64,000 nucleotides of DNA from Phoebastria nigripes (lineage: Eukaryota > Chordata > Aves > Procellariiformes > Diomedeidae), in NCBI GenBank assembly GCA_035582835.1, contig JAYKAV010002920.1, positions 570,959-634,958 of the forward strand, given 5' to 3'. A program made the position numbers and the translations under genes. The notes under the pieces are model-generated. The model had not been told where the DNA came from, did no database searches, and saw only the letters and a program-made list of their open reading frames with translations. Below, in pieces: positions 49,800 through 62,300 of the stretch. Within the stretch, counting starts at the first letter, position 1, and each line of letters begins with the position of its first letter.

Positions 49800-49885
49800 C
49801 GCCCGCTGCCGCCTGACGCGGGAGGCGGAGGCGCAGGCGGGTCGGGGCGCGGCGGGGCTCGGTTCGGCGAGCGGGGCCTGGCTCG
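49800..49885 (+). other. SPART: Probable non-coding SPART exon 1
   Basis: GC-rich sequence ending GGCTCG before a GTGAGC donor at 49886. A second possible donor (GTGAGG) lies near 49965. The start site is not defined by the sequence, so the left edge is arbitrary. Confidence 0.4.
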
Positions 49886-52073
49886 GTGAGCGCGGCCGCG
49901 GGGTTGGGTCCTGCCGGGCTGGAGGAGCCTCCGTGCGGAGCCAGGGAGCGCGGCTCCTCCCGGCGGTGAGGCGGCTTGTTCGCGCGGGCGGGCAGGCGGG
50001 AGGTCGCGGGGTGGGCACCAGAGCGCGGCCGCCGCCGCCTCGGCTGCCCCCGGGCGGTGGCGGGCGGCCTCCCCANGCGAAGGCGGCGCTCCGGTCAGCG
50101 CGGGGCGGGGGTGGCTGCGTGAGCGGCGGGGAGCCGGGACACGGGCCTGGTGGGTGGTNACAGGCGGCCGGGTGGCTCGTATCCTCTCGCTGCAGAGCAG
50201 CCCGAGGCCGGCCAGCAGGTGCGGAGCCCCGCGTCTCCGCGGTGCGGTCAGGCTGACTCGGAAGGAGCGGGGATCCCGCAGGGCGAGCGGTGGTCAGGGC
50301 TGGTGGGCGTGGAGGTGCCGCCTCGCCAACGCGAGCTCTGATGCCCGGGACAGCCGGGGGAGCAGCGGGGGGGGGGACGGGGTGTGACTAGGCCAGGTTA
50401 AAGTAGCCACGATAATAATTTTTTGAGTGTCTCCTCATGGATCTGAGAGGTTATTTGTCAAAATACTTCGGGAAACTGCTCCTTGTGTTTTGTCTTTTTT
50501 AAAAGATTCGTGTCAGACAGTTAGGGCTTGAGTTGTTTGTATATGGAAAAATCTGTTGGCAGTGATCGGAAACTGGCAGGCACACTGCTAATGAAAAAGT
50601 ATTAAATAGCTATCTTACATAACCCTAAATTTTCCGTGATGCTGTTAGAATCTTTGGCCACAGAATGGTAGATAGTGATGATGTCTTTGTACCTCAGTGC
50701 TGTGAAAAATGTAAGTGCTGGACAGCACAGCTGCATGATGAAGGGAATTATCTGCCCTACTGGTTTTTCACTTTTCTTTTTAGAGAAGTGCCAAGTAGGC
50801 TCTCAAAGCCTAAAAGCTCTGTGTTGAGAGCATGTGGTGGAAATACAGACCAAGGAGTCAGGAAGGAAGTCCATTTATTCGGACAAAAAAAACCCTTGAG
50901 ACAGCAGTAGTACCGAGAGGAGGAAAATTAGACACGCTGGCTGGATGAATGTAGGTGCTGGGATGAGAAGATGATGTAGGTTGAACTGTCAGAAGATGGG
51001 AATTTACTGAAGTCTTCAGTAATTTTAAGAGAGTAACAATTACCATGTTAGATCAGATCACTGACTTTCTCTGCTGTCTGGTCTTTGATATTATCTAGCC
51101 TTAGGTGCTTAAAAACTAGCAGTAGGCCACCACTTAATGACAAATTTAAGGACTACTTTAAACAAACTAATTTAAATAAACTAAAAGCAAAAAACCATAA
51201 AATTATCAGCTAGTACCTGGCTTGTATTAGTTTAAATCCTTTATAACATTTGTTTTAATTGATTTTGTTCTCAAAGTTCTTGAAAGTTACTAATACTTTC
51301 TTAATTGCTCTTTCCCTACAGAAATAAGGCTTAATTCTGTCTGCATGGTAGTTCTCCTTCATCCTCTTCATCTTTGAAATCAGTGGCTGATAGAAAAACA
51401 GTTGACATATAGGAAGAGCTCTTAGATTAAGGGGTTTGTTTTGGTTTTGCTTTTTCTTCCCCTACACCCCACAGATTTCAAAAACAGTGAGTTGGAAGGA
51501 GTGTCTGACCTCTGTCAGTCAGGATATTTGATCCTCTTAATAAGCTTTAGGCTTCATGTTTACCTTCTGGCAGTAAGATCCACCACTGAGCTTTATTTTT
51601 TTTAGTATACATTACTCTTTAATGAAGTGGGGTTTGCTGCTTCAGAGGAAGGATGCTCAGCCAGATAGTTGAGATGTTAGCTTACAATATCAAACTGAAC
51701 TCAAGTTTCCCTGTTGCACTGTAGCCTCCCTTGGTCTAGTCACATAAAAACACAGAGTGTATCTGTACTGATAAATGAAAAAGGGCCAAGGAATGAGCTC
51801 AAGCACTGGATTGATCTGTGATTATCTACGGTGCCCGTTAGCTCTTTTCTTAGCTCTGTTTTGGACCAGCTTTCTCCAAGACAAGTTCCTCTAAATCTTA
51901 TCTAGTACTAAGTATTACAGATCTGGGCCAATCTGTACCGGCTGTAGGACCAAAGGTTGGTTTACAGCACTCTCGTATTTAGTAATGTATACTTTGCCAT
52001 TCATTCCAGCTTTAAAACAGAAGAAATAAAGACTCTGCATTGTACAGAAGTGGATTACAGATAAATATTAAAA

Positions 52074-52109
52074 CATGCAGGACCCTTGAATCATGCAGGA
52101 CACTTGAAT
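52074..52109. repeat. Two-copy 18-bp tandem repeat
   Basis: CATGCAGGACCCTTGAAT followed directly by a copy with one change. Confidence 0.9.
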
Positions 52110-54189
52110 TAAGATCATACACTGAAAATAATAATGACAGAGGATCTTCCTTGCATATGATCAGATTGCTACTTAAATGTTCTGTTTCAGAGAGTATTTC
52201 TTCTTGTGTTGTGAGGGAGCAATCCAGTTGGCTTATTTACTTTATACCATCCATTATTTTGTATTAATTTTAATAAATTAATAAGAGTGAATTAAATTCA
52301 GCTCTTCAGGCTGACTTTTAGTTATCTTGTGTTAAACTTAAAATCTACTGTGAATTCCTTCTTCCATTTCCAAGTGCTTTGCCACCCAAATGCATAGTTT
52401 GGTGGTAACTATACCATACATGCACTGCAGACTTGGGATGTTTCTAACAGTCAGAGATGAGTTGTAACACTCCCACTCTTCTGAACTGCTGAGCCAGTTT
52501 TTGTACCTCCGCCATGCACGACCATGCGCTAGTGCCGTGTATACACTGATCGTGCTGACATCTCTGTTTTCTTACAGACCTTTTTTAGTGTTAATAAAGA
52601 CTGGGCTTTAGCAAGAACAGTGGTGTCGACAGTATGACCAGCATACAGTAAATAGTAAATTAATTCACTATTAAGTTGAAATGTAGCTATGACTTGAGGA
52701 TTTTACTTGATGTCTCTTCTTGTTATATACTAACCATTACTAGCAAAAGAATTATTTAAAATCTGTAAAGTATCTTTGCTTTAGCCTCCCCCAGCAAAAA
52801 CAAATCAAAAAACATGGGGCAAAGTAGACTATGGTACTGCAATTGTGTTCACACAAATGAATTGTTTACTTAAAGCCTTAAGAAGCGACTTGTTACAGAA
52901 TTAGATTCACAGACACTAAAAATGTCAAAACACTACCTTCCGCTCATAAAGAAGTAAACTGTGATGTTACGTTAAACTCTGTCTTTCTCAGTCTTCTGAA
53001 CATTTTCTGTGTTTTGGAAACCTACAATAATTTTTAAATCAGAGTACTGTGAAATTGTTTTTTACCCTTATACCCCTCTTACAAGGGAAAACGGATTTTT
53101 CATTAGTAAATACAAGTGTTGACGCAAGATGATGTGGTTTGGGAGTCCCTAGGGTTTTTTGCTAGCAAGTAATTCGACTATGCATATCTTAAATGGTTAA
53201 TGTCTAGACCATAAATATATGACATGGTTAAGTATAATCTTTCATGTAAGGATCCAGCTATATCCACAAACTTGTTGGAGTTCTTTCCAATTACTTTCAT
53301 TATAATTGCTTGCTGTTGTGCTGGTCAGAAGCATGCTTATAACTTCTAAACTTGATGTCCTTGATGGTTATTAAATATACGCTTATGCCAGTGTTGTTCT
53401 TCAGCTTCAATCAAAGGTGTTGAGCCTACTGGCAGCAGGTGACTGCAATCAACCAGAAAAATCTCCTCCAGCCCAAGATCCGTTTTTCTGCTACTTGATG
53501 GGGAATGGGCAGCTAGCCTGGTGGCTTGAGTCACTGGTGACCCGCTTCATGTGGGCTGCCTTCTCAAGCCATCCCTGTCATATTCCTAGCTATGCGTCCG
53601 TCGTTGGACTGAAATCATGCATCTCGTCTTTTGCATGAAATTGGATTCTGTCGCATCATAAAAATACAGATATGTTCCAGATTACATGGCACTTCTGTCA
53701 CGTTACTGCAGATGCATCAGTCACATAAGCGCTGTCTGCATTTTGATCATAAAGGATCTAGGAGTAGAGCACAGCATTCCATCTTTGCCTCTTTAAAATC
53801 TTTTCATGACCTGCACTACTTAAGTTTCTCTGTTTTTGTTGGAGTAGAGGAAGGTATTTTCCAGATTATATGTTTTGTTTTTTTTTTTTTTTACTTTATT
53901 GATAGTTAGACTAAAACAAGAAGAGACATTAAATAAACTTAAATGTAGGTACTATTTCAGGATTTTAATAAAAGTTTGGATTTCAGTAGTTCTTTTCTTC
54001 TTTCCTGATTTACTTTCTTCTTTTCATCCAGCTTATTTATAGAGACTAATCCAATTTCTTAGCCTTTGGTTTATTGGCTTAGTAAGCCAAACTTACCTCT
54101 GTCTAGGGAAAAGAAAAGTAATTGATTCACCAGAAAATTTCAGTAGCCTTCTGCATGCCTCTTCCTATTCTGGTGCAGCTTTCTTGAAT

Positions 54190-54335
54190 GTGGCTCAGCG
54201 TTGCGTGAAGTCTCACCAGTGCTTTGTACAGTGGCATTAATGCTTCTGTATGTGTAATGGAAGTAATTTTCTTTTCACGCTTTGGATTTTACTTACCCCC
54301 ATGTTTTCTGTAGCTTGCTATCATTACGACTGACA
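54190..54335 (-). mobile_element. Possible ancient CR1/L3-type fragment
   Basis: The plus strand contains GTCTCACCAGTGCTTTGTAC followed by AGTGGCATTAATGCTTCT, which parallels the conserved CR1 complement around 40.12-40.16 kb (CTCACCAGTGCCGAGTACAGGGGCATGAT region). Highly diverged. Confidence 0.45.
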
Positions 54336-54629
54336 GATGTCTCTCAATTTTTCTCCTTTCTTCCATCCAGCTTACAGCACAGAATCATTGTTTTTCCTAA
54401 AAATGCATGCTCTTTCATTTTTAAATAGTATGCCATTTTTGTTGTCCATGNTCATTACTGATTTTTCTGAATTGACAATGCCTCTCAACACTGTCAGCAA
54501 AAAAACTCACTGGAATTTTTTTACATTGTGTGCTGTAAACACTGTCATAGTCCAAGAATTATTTGTATTTGCTGCATTTGGCCAAGACCGAAAACCTGCA
54601 TTCGGTTAAAACAGTGATTTTTACATATT

Positions 54630-54672
54630 TTAATTAGTTCAAATAAATCAATTTAATTAGTTCAAATAAACC
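54630..54672. repeat. Two-copy 23-bp tandem repeat
   Basis: TTAATTAGTTCAAATAAA occurs at 54630 and 54653. Confidence 0.9.
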
Positions 54673-54940
54673 TATTGGATTCTTTTCTGCTCTTCAGTTG
54701 TTGAAATATATATGAGGCTGTTCGAGGAATACATTCCAAAATAGAAATAGAACCTGCAACCTTTTGTTCATATTGGTATTTCAGGTTTTTGTCACCTAGG
54801 GAGCAAAGAAGGGAAAACGCCAGTCGTCTTTCTCACTTTATAAAAACTGTAAAGGAATTAAGTAATTCCCTGTTTTCATTCTGTAAGGCATAGCTTTAAC
54901 TGTTTGAAGTATTTCTTCCCAGTTCTGTGTCTATCTTGAA

Positions 54941-54998
54941 GTCTATCAAGATTTGTTTAAGTCTGTTGAGTCTACCAAGATTTGTTTAAATCTGTTGA
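54941..54998. repeat. Two-copy 29-bp tandem repeat
   Basis: Units starting GTCTATCAAGATTTG and GTCTACCAAGATTTG at 54941 and 54970. Confidence 0.9.
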
Positions 54999-55505
54999 GT
55001 GCTTTCCCTTAAATCATTTAAATAAAAATGTACTGAGTTTGTAAGTTCAGCCTTTATTTAAATAGACAAAATGTTAACTGAATCTTTTAACACCCTAGAG
55101 ATTTTTTTGAAAATATTATCAGAAGTAAAGTTAGATTTTTAATTTTTTTTTTTACTCCACCATTTGCTACTGATCTTAATACTTTTTAAGATGGAAAGTT
55201 TAATATCAGGCATATCCATATTCTTCTGATGCTTAACTTTTAAGAAATACCTGTCTGTGATGTAACTAGATTTATGGTTATAGAGTTAAATTCCTTGCTG
55301 ACTTGGAATCATATATTCTAAATCTGAAGATTAATAGGAGATAACCATAACATACCAGACACTGTACCAAGCAACTAGATAGCTTTCTGCTGATACATGG
55401 AGTATAGTCATTGTTAGAAACAAATTAGAAGACATTTTATTCTAAGGTAAACTTTGTTTGGCTTCATCTGTGAATACTCCTACTAATCTATTCCAATTTG
55501 CAGTA

Positions 55506-56336
55506 ATGGAACAACTGCAGGATCCAGTTATGCAAGAAGATGCAAATATTAAAGCTATTAATGAAGAGTACAGGAAAGCCTTTATTTTTATCAATAAAGG
55601 ACTGAATACAGATGAACTGGGTCAGAAGGAAGAGGCAAGAAATTATTATAAGCAAGGACTTGACCACTTGCTACGAGGAATTAGCATTCCATCGCAGGGT
55701 CCTGCATGTGTAGGGTTCCAGTGGGATTCTGCCAGGCAAATGCAACAGAAGATGAGGGAGACCCTCCAAAACGTTCACGCTCGACTTGGCATTCTAGAAC
55801 AAAACACCCCACCTGTACAAGCAAGTCCTGCTGCGATGGATGTCCCTGCTGGGGTGCCCAAGTTGTACCCATCCATTCCTTCCAAAGAAAAGCCAGAAAG
55901 ACCCCCAGCCCCTAATTCTCTGTTTGTACCAAGTCAGCCACCTGCAGCCGATGGAAGTGTTGCAACTGTGAGCGAGGGGCAAATTCCAGCTATGAGTCCA
56001 TCATCTGCAAAACCTCTTTGTCTGCCAAATGAAGCACCTCCTGCCTATACTCCTCAAGCTACCAATGGCCATTTTACTGTGTCTTACGGCACAGACTCTG
56101 GGGAGTTTTCTTCTGTAGGTGAGGACTACTACAGTAAGTGTACTCAGCCACCTCCCCTTGAAAACCTGGGAGTGGATGCAGATGAGCTGATCTTGATTCC
56201 CCAAGGAGTACAGATATTCTTTGTGACTCCTGATGGGCAGGTTAGTGCTCCTTCATATCCTGGATATCTACGTATTGTGAAGTTCTTGGATACAGATAGT
56301 GAGATGGCCCAGAATCGTCCACCTGCATTTCTTCAG
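55506..56336 (+). CDS. SPART: SPART first coding exon (residues 1-277)
   Basis: Acceptor TTTGCAG two bases before ATG (55506) and donor GTAACA after FLQ. It encodes the MIT domain, the proline-rich linker with PPAY, and YTPQATNGHFTVSYGTDSGE, nearly the same as human spartin. An in-frame extension upstream of the ATG is intron. Confidence 0.97.
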
Positions 56337-59300
56337 GTAACAGGAAAATAATTTTCTCCTTTAATTAAATTTCAAGAGCTGTCATAAAGCTTTAAAAGGC
56401 AATCTTCTTAAGTTCTTGCTCTTCTGAGCCTAAATCTCTGTGTGATAATATGAAGGATGTTAATAGTTGTTGGAAAAATGGTTTTCTGCAAATATACGCT
56501 TTCATGACTTTTTCTGCAAAAATCACCTCTGTGTCTTCCCAAGGTTGTTGAGTGCTGACGGTTCTGGTGAATTCCGTTTTCTAAAGGAATTGACTTAACA
56601 TGTCTTTTCATTTCATAAAATTAACTTCCCTTTGCTCACACAGAGACATGTTGATTCACCTATTGTAACATGTCAGTGTAAAACGGGGTTGTGCACTACC
56701 CACTTCAGTCTCAACTAGTGATAAGGTATTGCAGTTAGGACAACTGATAATTTGGAATTTGAGGGCCCGTGTTAATCCAGACTCTGAACTACAAATAAAA
56801 AAGATGCATTATTTGGATTTTTTCAGTCCATGCTTGCTTCATGTGGGCATGTTCTGTAACGTACATTGTGTTTCTGGTCTGGTTTCTGACTTTGGATCTC
56901 CTTGTTGCTGCTAAGATTGGCTGTTGGCAGTCTCATCAGCAGAGGGGAAACTTGGAGGAACAAACAAAAACTGCTTCCTGGTTTTGGGTCTGCTGGTTCA
57001 CCTCCACCTGTGTTAGCAGTCTTTAACAGTCGGCTAGCGACAGCCATACATTCTTTTTATCCTATCGTATAAACCTGTCCTGAGCTCTACAGGAAGTTAC
57101 AGGTGCTGTGGATCCTGACTTGTTTGGCAGTGCTTTTCATCTGCTTCTACACCTGGCCCTCAAGACTAGGCCTCAGTTAAGAGGCTACCTGCCTGAACTA
57201 TAGTCCTGTGAAAATTAGTATTTTCTCTATATTACACTGTCAGAACTAATCAAGAATGAGATTTCCATGGTCATGTGGGGTTTTTGTTTTGGGTTTTTTT
57301 TCCTTTTTTTTTTTTCTCCCCAAGATGGCATAAGGCTTTTTTATTTTTCTTACTAAACTTTATGGAAAATCAAGCTTGTGGTGCTTATCAGTATGTTCTG
57401 CCTGCCTTTCTTTTTAAAAGGTTCCTTTAATTCCTTTATGTACCTTCCTTTTCCAGGTTTGTGACTGGTTGTATCCTCTAATGTGTAACCAGTCTCCTGT
57501 TCTGTGCTGCAATACTGGAGTCTACATGTTCCCTGACACAATGTCCCAGATACCAGGGTCCTATGTGGGAGTAGTGCTGTCTTCAGAACTTCCAGCAGCT
57601 GACAGAGAGCTCTTTGAGGATCTCTTAAAACAGATGTCTGACCTTCGAATCCAGGTAAATTCCTGGGCTGCCTTTTTTAAGCCAATAAGGAAAGGTGGAA
57701 ATGATCAATACATTCTCCCATTTACATTTAGTTGTGTAAAACTGCAAAGTTCTGTGTCTTGCTTGGTAAGCTCACTAGTGAGAAACAGATAAAGTAGCCA
57801 AGATTAAGCAACCTAGTAATGAAACTGTAGGTTCTGTGAGATAGGAGGACAGAAATTTTAAAATACTAAATTGTAAGCACAGAGAGGAATTGGAGACCAT
57901 TTTGTACATTTTCTCTGTTTTCAAAAGAGAACATAGGACCCAAAATGAAATTTTCTCTTCAGGAAAAAGCACATTTTTTCCTGTGTGTGTGCACACACAT
58001 GCACACACTCTCTCTGTAGTTTTGATGATACTTGGAATATTTGTGGAAATTTGGAATTCTTGGAATATTGTGCCCAAATGTGTTTACAGTTCAAAAATAA
58101 GCCGCTTCAGAGAAGACCTGTGAAAACAGTGTGTACCTCAAAAATCTGCCTTCAAATGGGATCTCAAAATAGATAAATCTGGTGCCTTATTGCAGTAAGA
58201 TATTAACAGATAGAGAAAATAGAAAAAAAAACCATAGTCTAACAAAGGTACAGTAAGATACAGTGACTGGAAACAAGGTGAAATATATTACTGTAAGAGC
58301 ACTGGAGCACCATTTCAGGAAGAATGGTAATCAATAACTACTTAAAAGCTCATAGCAAGATTGTATCTTTTCATGAAAGATAGAATCTGGTTGAATCACC
58401 AAGACTTGAATGCAGTGATGATGAAGGACCAGTTTGCAGTGTGCCATGTGGGCAGAGTTCTGTTATAAATCCAGTTGAGTTCAGCAGGGAATTTCACTAG
58501 CACAGGAGGCCACTAGTTTTTACTTCAAAGGGAAGCATACTACAGAATTATGTGATGTTTCAGTGCAGGACTTACTGGATAAAATTCTGTAATCTTTCCT
58601 GCGTAGAAGTAGTTCAAATTGGATATCTCATTAGTTCCTTGTTGTCCTAAAATTCCATGTTTTTGTTAATGTTCCCTGATACGATATCACAGGTGCCAGG
58701 ATCCCATGAGAGAGTAGGGTTATCTTCAGAGCTCCCAGCAACTAAGAGAGCGCATTTTGAAGATAAATTTAAACAGATGTCTGGCCACAAAGTCCAGGTA
58801 AATGCCAGGACAGTGATTCCAAAATTTTACAGTAAAAAAAAATTGTCACTGAAGTACATGTTAGAACTGCTGAGATTCCAGACTTGGTTGAAAGCAGTAT
58901 GCTGTGCCCTGTGTTGTTTTTTTTGTTTTGTTTTGGGTTTTGTTTGTTTGTTTGTTTGTTACGAGCTGGTTCAATTACTGCAGGCTACCACATCTTGCAA
59001 ATCAGTAGCAGATTTCTGGAGTTTTAAAAACTTTGTGATAGAGCACAAATATTTCAAGGCCTAGTCTGATGGCCATTTAATGTATCTGTTTTAGAATGGT
59101 AATCAATAACTACTTAAAAGCTCATAGCAAGATTGTATCTTTTCATGAAAGATAGAATCTGGTTGAATCACCAAGACTTGAATGCAGTGATGATGAAGGA
59201 CCAGTTTGCACATGCCAAAGACATTTTGTAAACATGAGATTTTGCACTGCTGTCAAGCAGTCATTGATGATACAGTACAAGTCAGTGATACACTGTTAAC

Positions 59301-62300
59301 CTAGCAACTTTCCAAGACTTAATCTACTCTTTTCTGTTAGTGTTGTTTTTGTTTTGTTTTACTGCAACAGCCATCTTTGTGCAATACCTTATTTTTATTT
59401 CCAGTAAGTATTTCAGAGAAATCTAAGAATTCCATGCAATATCAAATATTATTCTATATTGTGTATTCTATTCTGTTCATAGGTTTCATCTATGAATGCT
59501 TTCATATAGACTCTTACAGACTAAACAAAAAGGTTTTTCTTACTGTCCCTCATTAACTAGCAGTGTTTTCAATCATTGAAATGTTTACTTTTTTACTTTT
59601 ATATTGGAAAAGTCTTAAAAATAGAATCCTAACCAAAACCTAAATCGATTACAATTTTTTTGCTTTCTCTAATTAAAGTTTAATTACACATGGTCTGTGA
59701 ACGGTGTAAAGTGATGTTACACTTTTTAGAAACACTAACCAGACTGTGGTGGTGGTTGCTATGTTTGAATAACTAATGTCTAGTCCAGAAACTCTAGCGT
59801 TTGACATGAAATCACACCGAACCTATCCACCCAACTTTAAACGGGGAGCAGTAACATGCACAGCTTGATGCATTCCTTGGCTGTGCCAGTCTGCAAAAGC
59901 ATCGACAGCACGTAGAATGAATAATCTGCTTTATTTTTGAGTTTGGGAGGGAAGGATGAGGAGCAAAACAACCAGAACAGCTGCATTCTTTTAGTGCAGT
60001 TGGACTGCAGTTCCCATACTGAATAACAACAGAGTTGACTTCCCTCTGAGAAGATAAAAATGATAGATGGACAAGTCTCTTATCTTTTTTGCTAGTTAAC
60101 TTGTACTGTAAGTTCCCTACTTAGTTACTTGACCATATGGCTGTGTTGGCATGCAAATCTTTTCATTGTAACTGGATGAAGAAAGTGTACAGAAATGCTG
60201 AGCTGTCTGATAAGCTTTTTTTTGAATATATAGCATTTCTGTGCAAAAGTAATTGAATCACAAATTTCCATTGAATTTGTGTACACTTACCCAAGGAATA
60301 CACAGCATTAGCGTTTTCTGATAATGGATCTTTATGATCTAAAACATGTAAAACAGAAATCCTGATGATACGTTGCGAAGCAGATTCTCAGGTGTTTTCT
60401 TTCACTTGTAGCCTTCAGAAGCCTCTAGTGATGCAGTTAACTTGCCTCAGACTGTACATATCCAACCACAACCTGAAGGAATGGAAAATCAGAAAGAGTT
60501 GCCAGAATGGAGTGAGAAAGTTGCCCATGGAATCCTGTCAGGTACTGTTGTAATAAGAGGATCATGTTGAATGTAAACCTCTGTGAGTAACATTTAAACA
60601 GTATTTTCACCTAAATGCATGTGTGCTGGTAGAAGCTGAGTGGTCAGAAGTAGTTGTTCACCAGTTCCAGTTGTAATCATCTAAAGGATACTTTGGTGGG
60701 TTCTATAAAAACAGTACAGAATTTAAATCCATTGCCAACAGTCTTGTTCATTGCAAATGAGTTAGGCTCCTCATGTGACTGTATGTAGGATATCACCCCC
60801 TGTGACTCAAACCACTGTGATAGAACAATTCTACTCCTGTATGAGCAGTTATATTAAAGCAGGCATCTATTGTGATTTCTGCAGATAAACATTTTTTTTC
60901 CTCTGAGAACCTTTGGAATATACTAATGACCACCAGCTGATTGTAATAAATATGAATCTGCTAGGAGGGCTAGAGGGATGGGTTGTACATTTTCAGAATG
61001 TTAATAGCATTGAGATGTGCAGTTCTATCACTTCTGACCCAGCTGGGCTTGCATATCTATTAAAAAACTGAGTATCTGTATTAAGCTGACATTTGGATGA
61101 GGGCTGGCTGTATTAAACAAAATAAAGGGAACCGAAAAANCATGGGTGGTCTAGGACCAGAAATCTCTGCAGGAATTCATGCTGGCCTATTCAGGGAAGA
61201 GTATAATTGCAGACTGTAATCAGGAATGTTTCTAAAGTCAGTGTTGCAGAGGCAGAGGAGGGAAAGCTGTAGGAATCAAAGTCTATAAAATTGTACATTC
61301 TAAGGAACACAATTTTTGCCTTGAAGGTGCATCTTGGGTAAGCTGGGGCCTAATAAAAGGAGCAGAATATACTGGTAAAGCTATCCACAAAGGAGCTTCT
61401 AAACTGCGAGAACACATTCAGCCAGAAGAAAAACCTCTGGAAGTCAACCCAACTGTAGCAAAGGGGCTTCATGTAGCAAAACAGGCTACTGGAGGAGCTG
61501 TGAAAGTCAGCCAATTCTTAGGTAAAAATTTCCATCTCATAGTATATTATATTTTTGCCTTAAATAATAAATATTCTGTAAAATGAGAGCTGGTTTCTCT
61601 AGCCAATTAACTACAGGAGGGACTGACCTGATGAAATCCAGTGATCGGTAGTTTGTGCCTAGTTATCTCCTGTGAGAGACATGCTTTAGGACTAATATTT
61701 ATTATATGGCCTTGAGGCATCTTTTTCTTTCCTGAAAGAATAGTCTGTACAGTCTTAAGTTTGGCATGTTTTTCTAAGTTTTAGAGTTAATTCAAAATGG
61801 CCTCTCTCTTTCTTCTTAAGTTGATAACCATGTATTTTAAAAGCTGTACTGTCACTGGTTACTAACGTACTTATTGTACCACTAGAGAATGTGTGTGTGC
61901 ATGGTTTTAAATACACGCACCTGAAACAAGTCTATTAGACTATGTATAAACTTCCAGATAGAAATGGCTTGGTGTTCAGAGGTGCTTGCTAACCCTAGCA
62001 GCTCTCAGTAACTTCATTCTGTTATTTATTTGCATTAATGTTTATATTTAGTGTCTAGTGACTCATCCAAGTTTAAAAGCAAATTATGCTGGATATTATA
62101 AAAATACCTTGAAGAGCTGGAATGATTGTAAGAAAGACTTCTGCAGAAGACAGGTCAGGAAAGAAACACAGCTTGTTCCCTATCTGCAAGTTGGGGATAA
62201 CAAAGCAATAAAAACAGTTTCTTGAAATTAGAGTGTGTGACATGTATGTGTTTCTTTTAAAGTGCTTTTTAGCCATAAGACCAACCTTAACTTGTTTCTT

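Larger units (their letters stand above)
49315..50390 (+). promoter_or_regulatory. SPART: SPART CpG island promoter
   Basis: Very CpG-dense 1.1-kb island with G/C runs and no TATA box that I can see, ending just after a G-run at 50.37 kb. It is the only promoter-like region upstream of the spartin coding exons on the plus strand. Open frames crossing it are by-products of the GC content. Confidence 0.85.
50390..55503 (+). other. SPART: SPART 5' intron
   Basis: About 5.1 kb of AT-rich intron ending in the acceptor TTCCAATTTGCAG. It contains short direct repeats (52074-52109, 54630-54672, 54941-54998) and a likely old CR1 trace near 54.2 kb. No supported coding exon. Confidence 0.7.
57655..60411 (+). 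other. SPART: SPART intron with a duplicated exon and direct repeats
   Basis: 2.76-kb intron. It holds a decayed copy of the preceding exon (58669-58797), two identical 118-bp repeats (58321-58438, 59093-59210) and T/G simple sequence near 58.92-58.96 kb. No exon matching the lysine-rich spartin segment was found. Confidence 0.75.

Noticed and set aside
49315..50256. 313-codon plus-strand frame over the SPART CpG island
   Set aside because: Composition-driven Arg/Pro/Ala/Gly sequence with no ATG-supported homologous domain. The island is a promoter.
55458..55505. Upstream extension of the SPART frame (16 extra residues)
   Set aside because: It lies inside the intron before a clear TTTGCAG acceptor, and the human protein starts at the equivalent of the MEQ methionine.
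58091..58176. Basic peptide after a TGTTTACAG acceptor as the missing lysine-rich spartin exon
   Set aside because: No residue similarity to the known segment; the frame ends in a stop without a donor.
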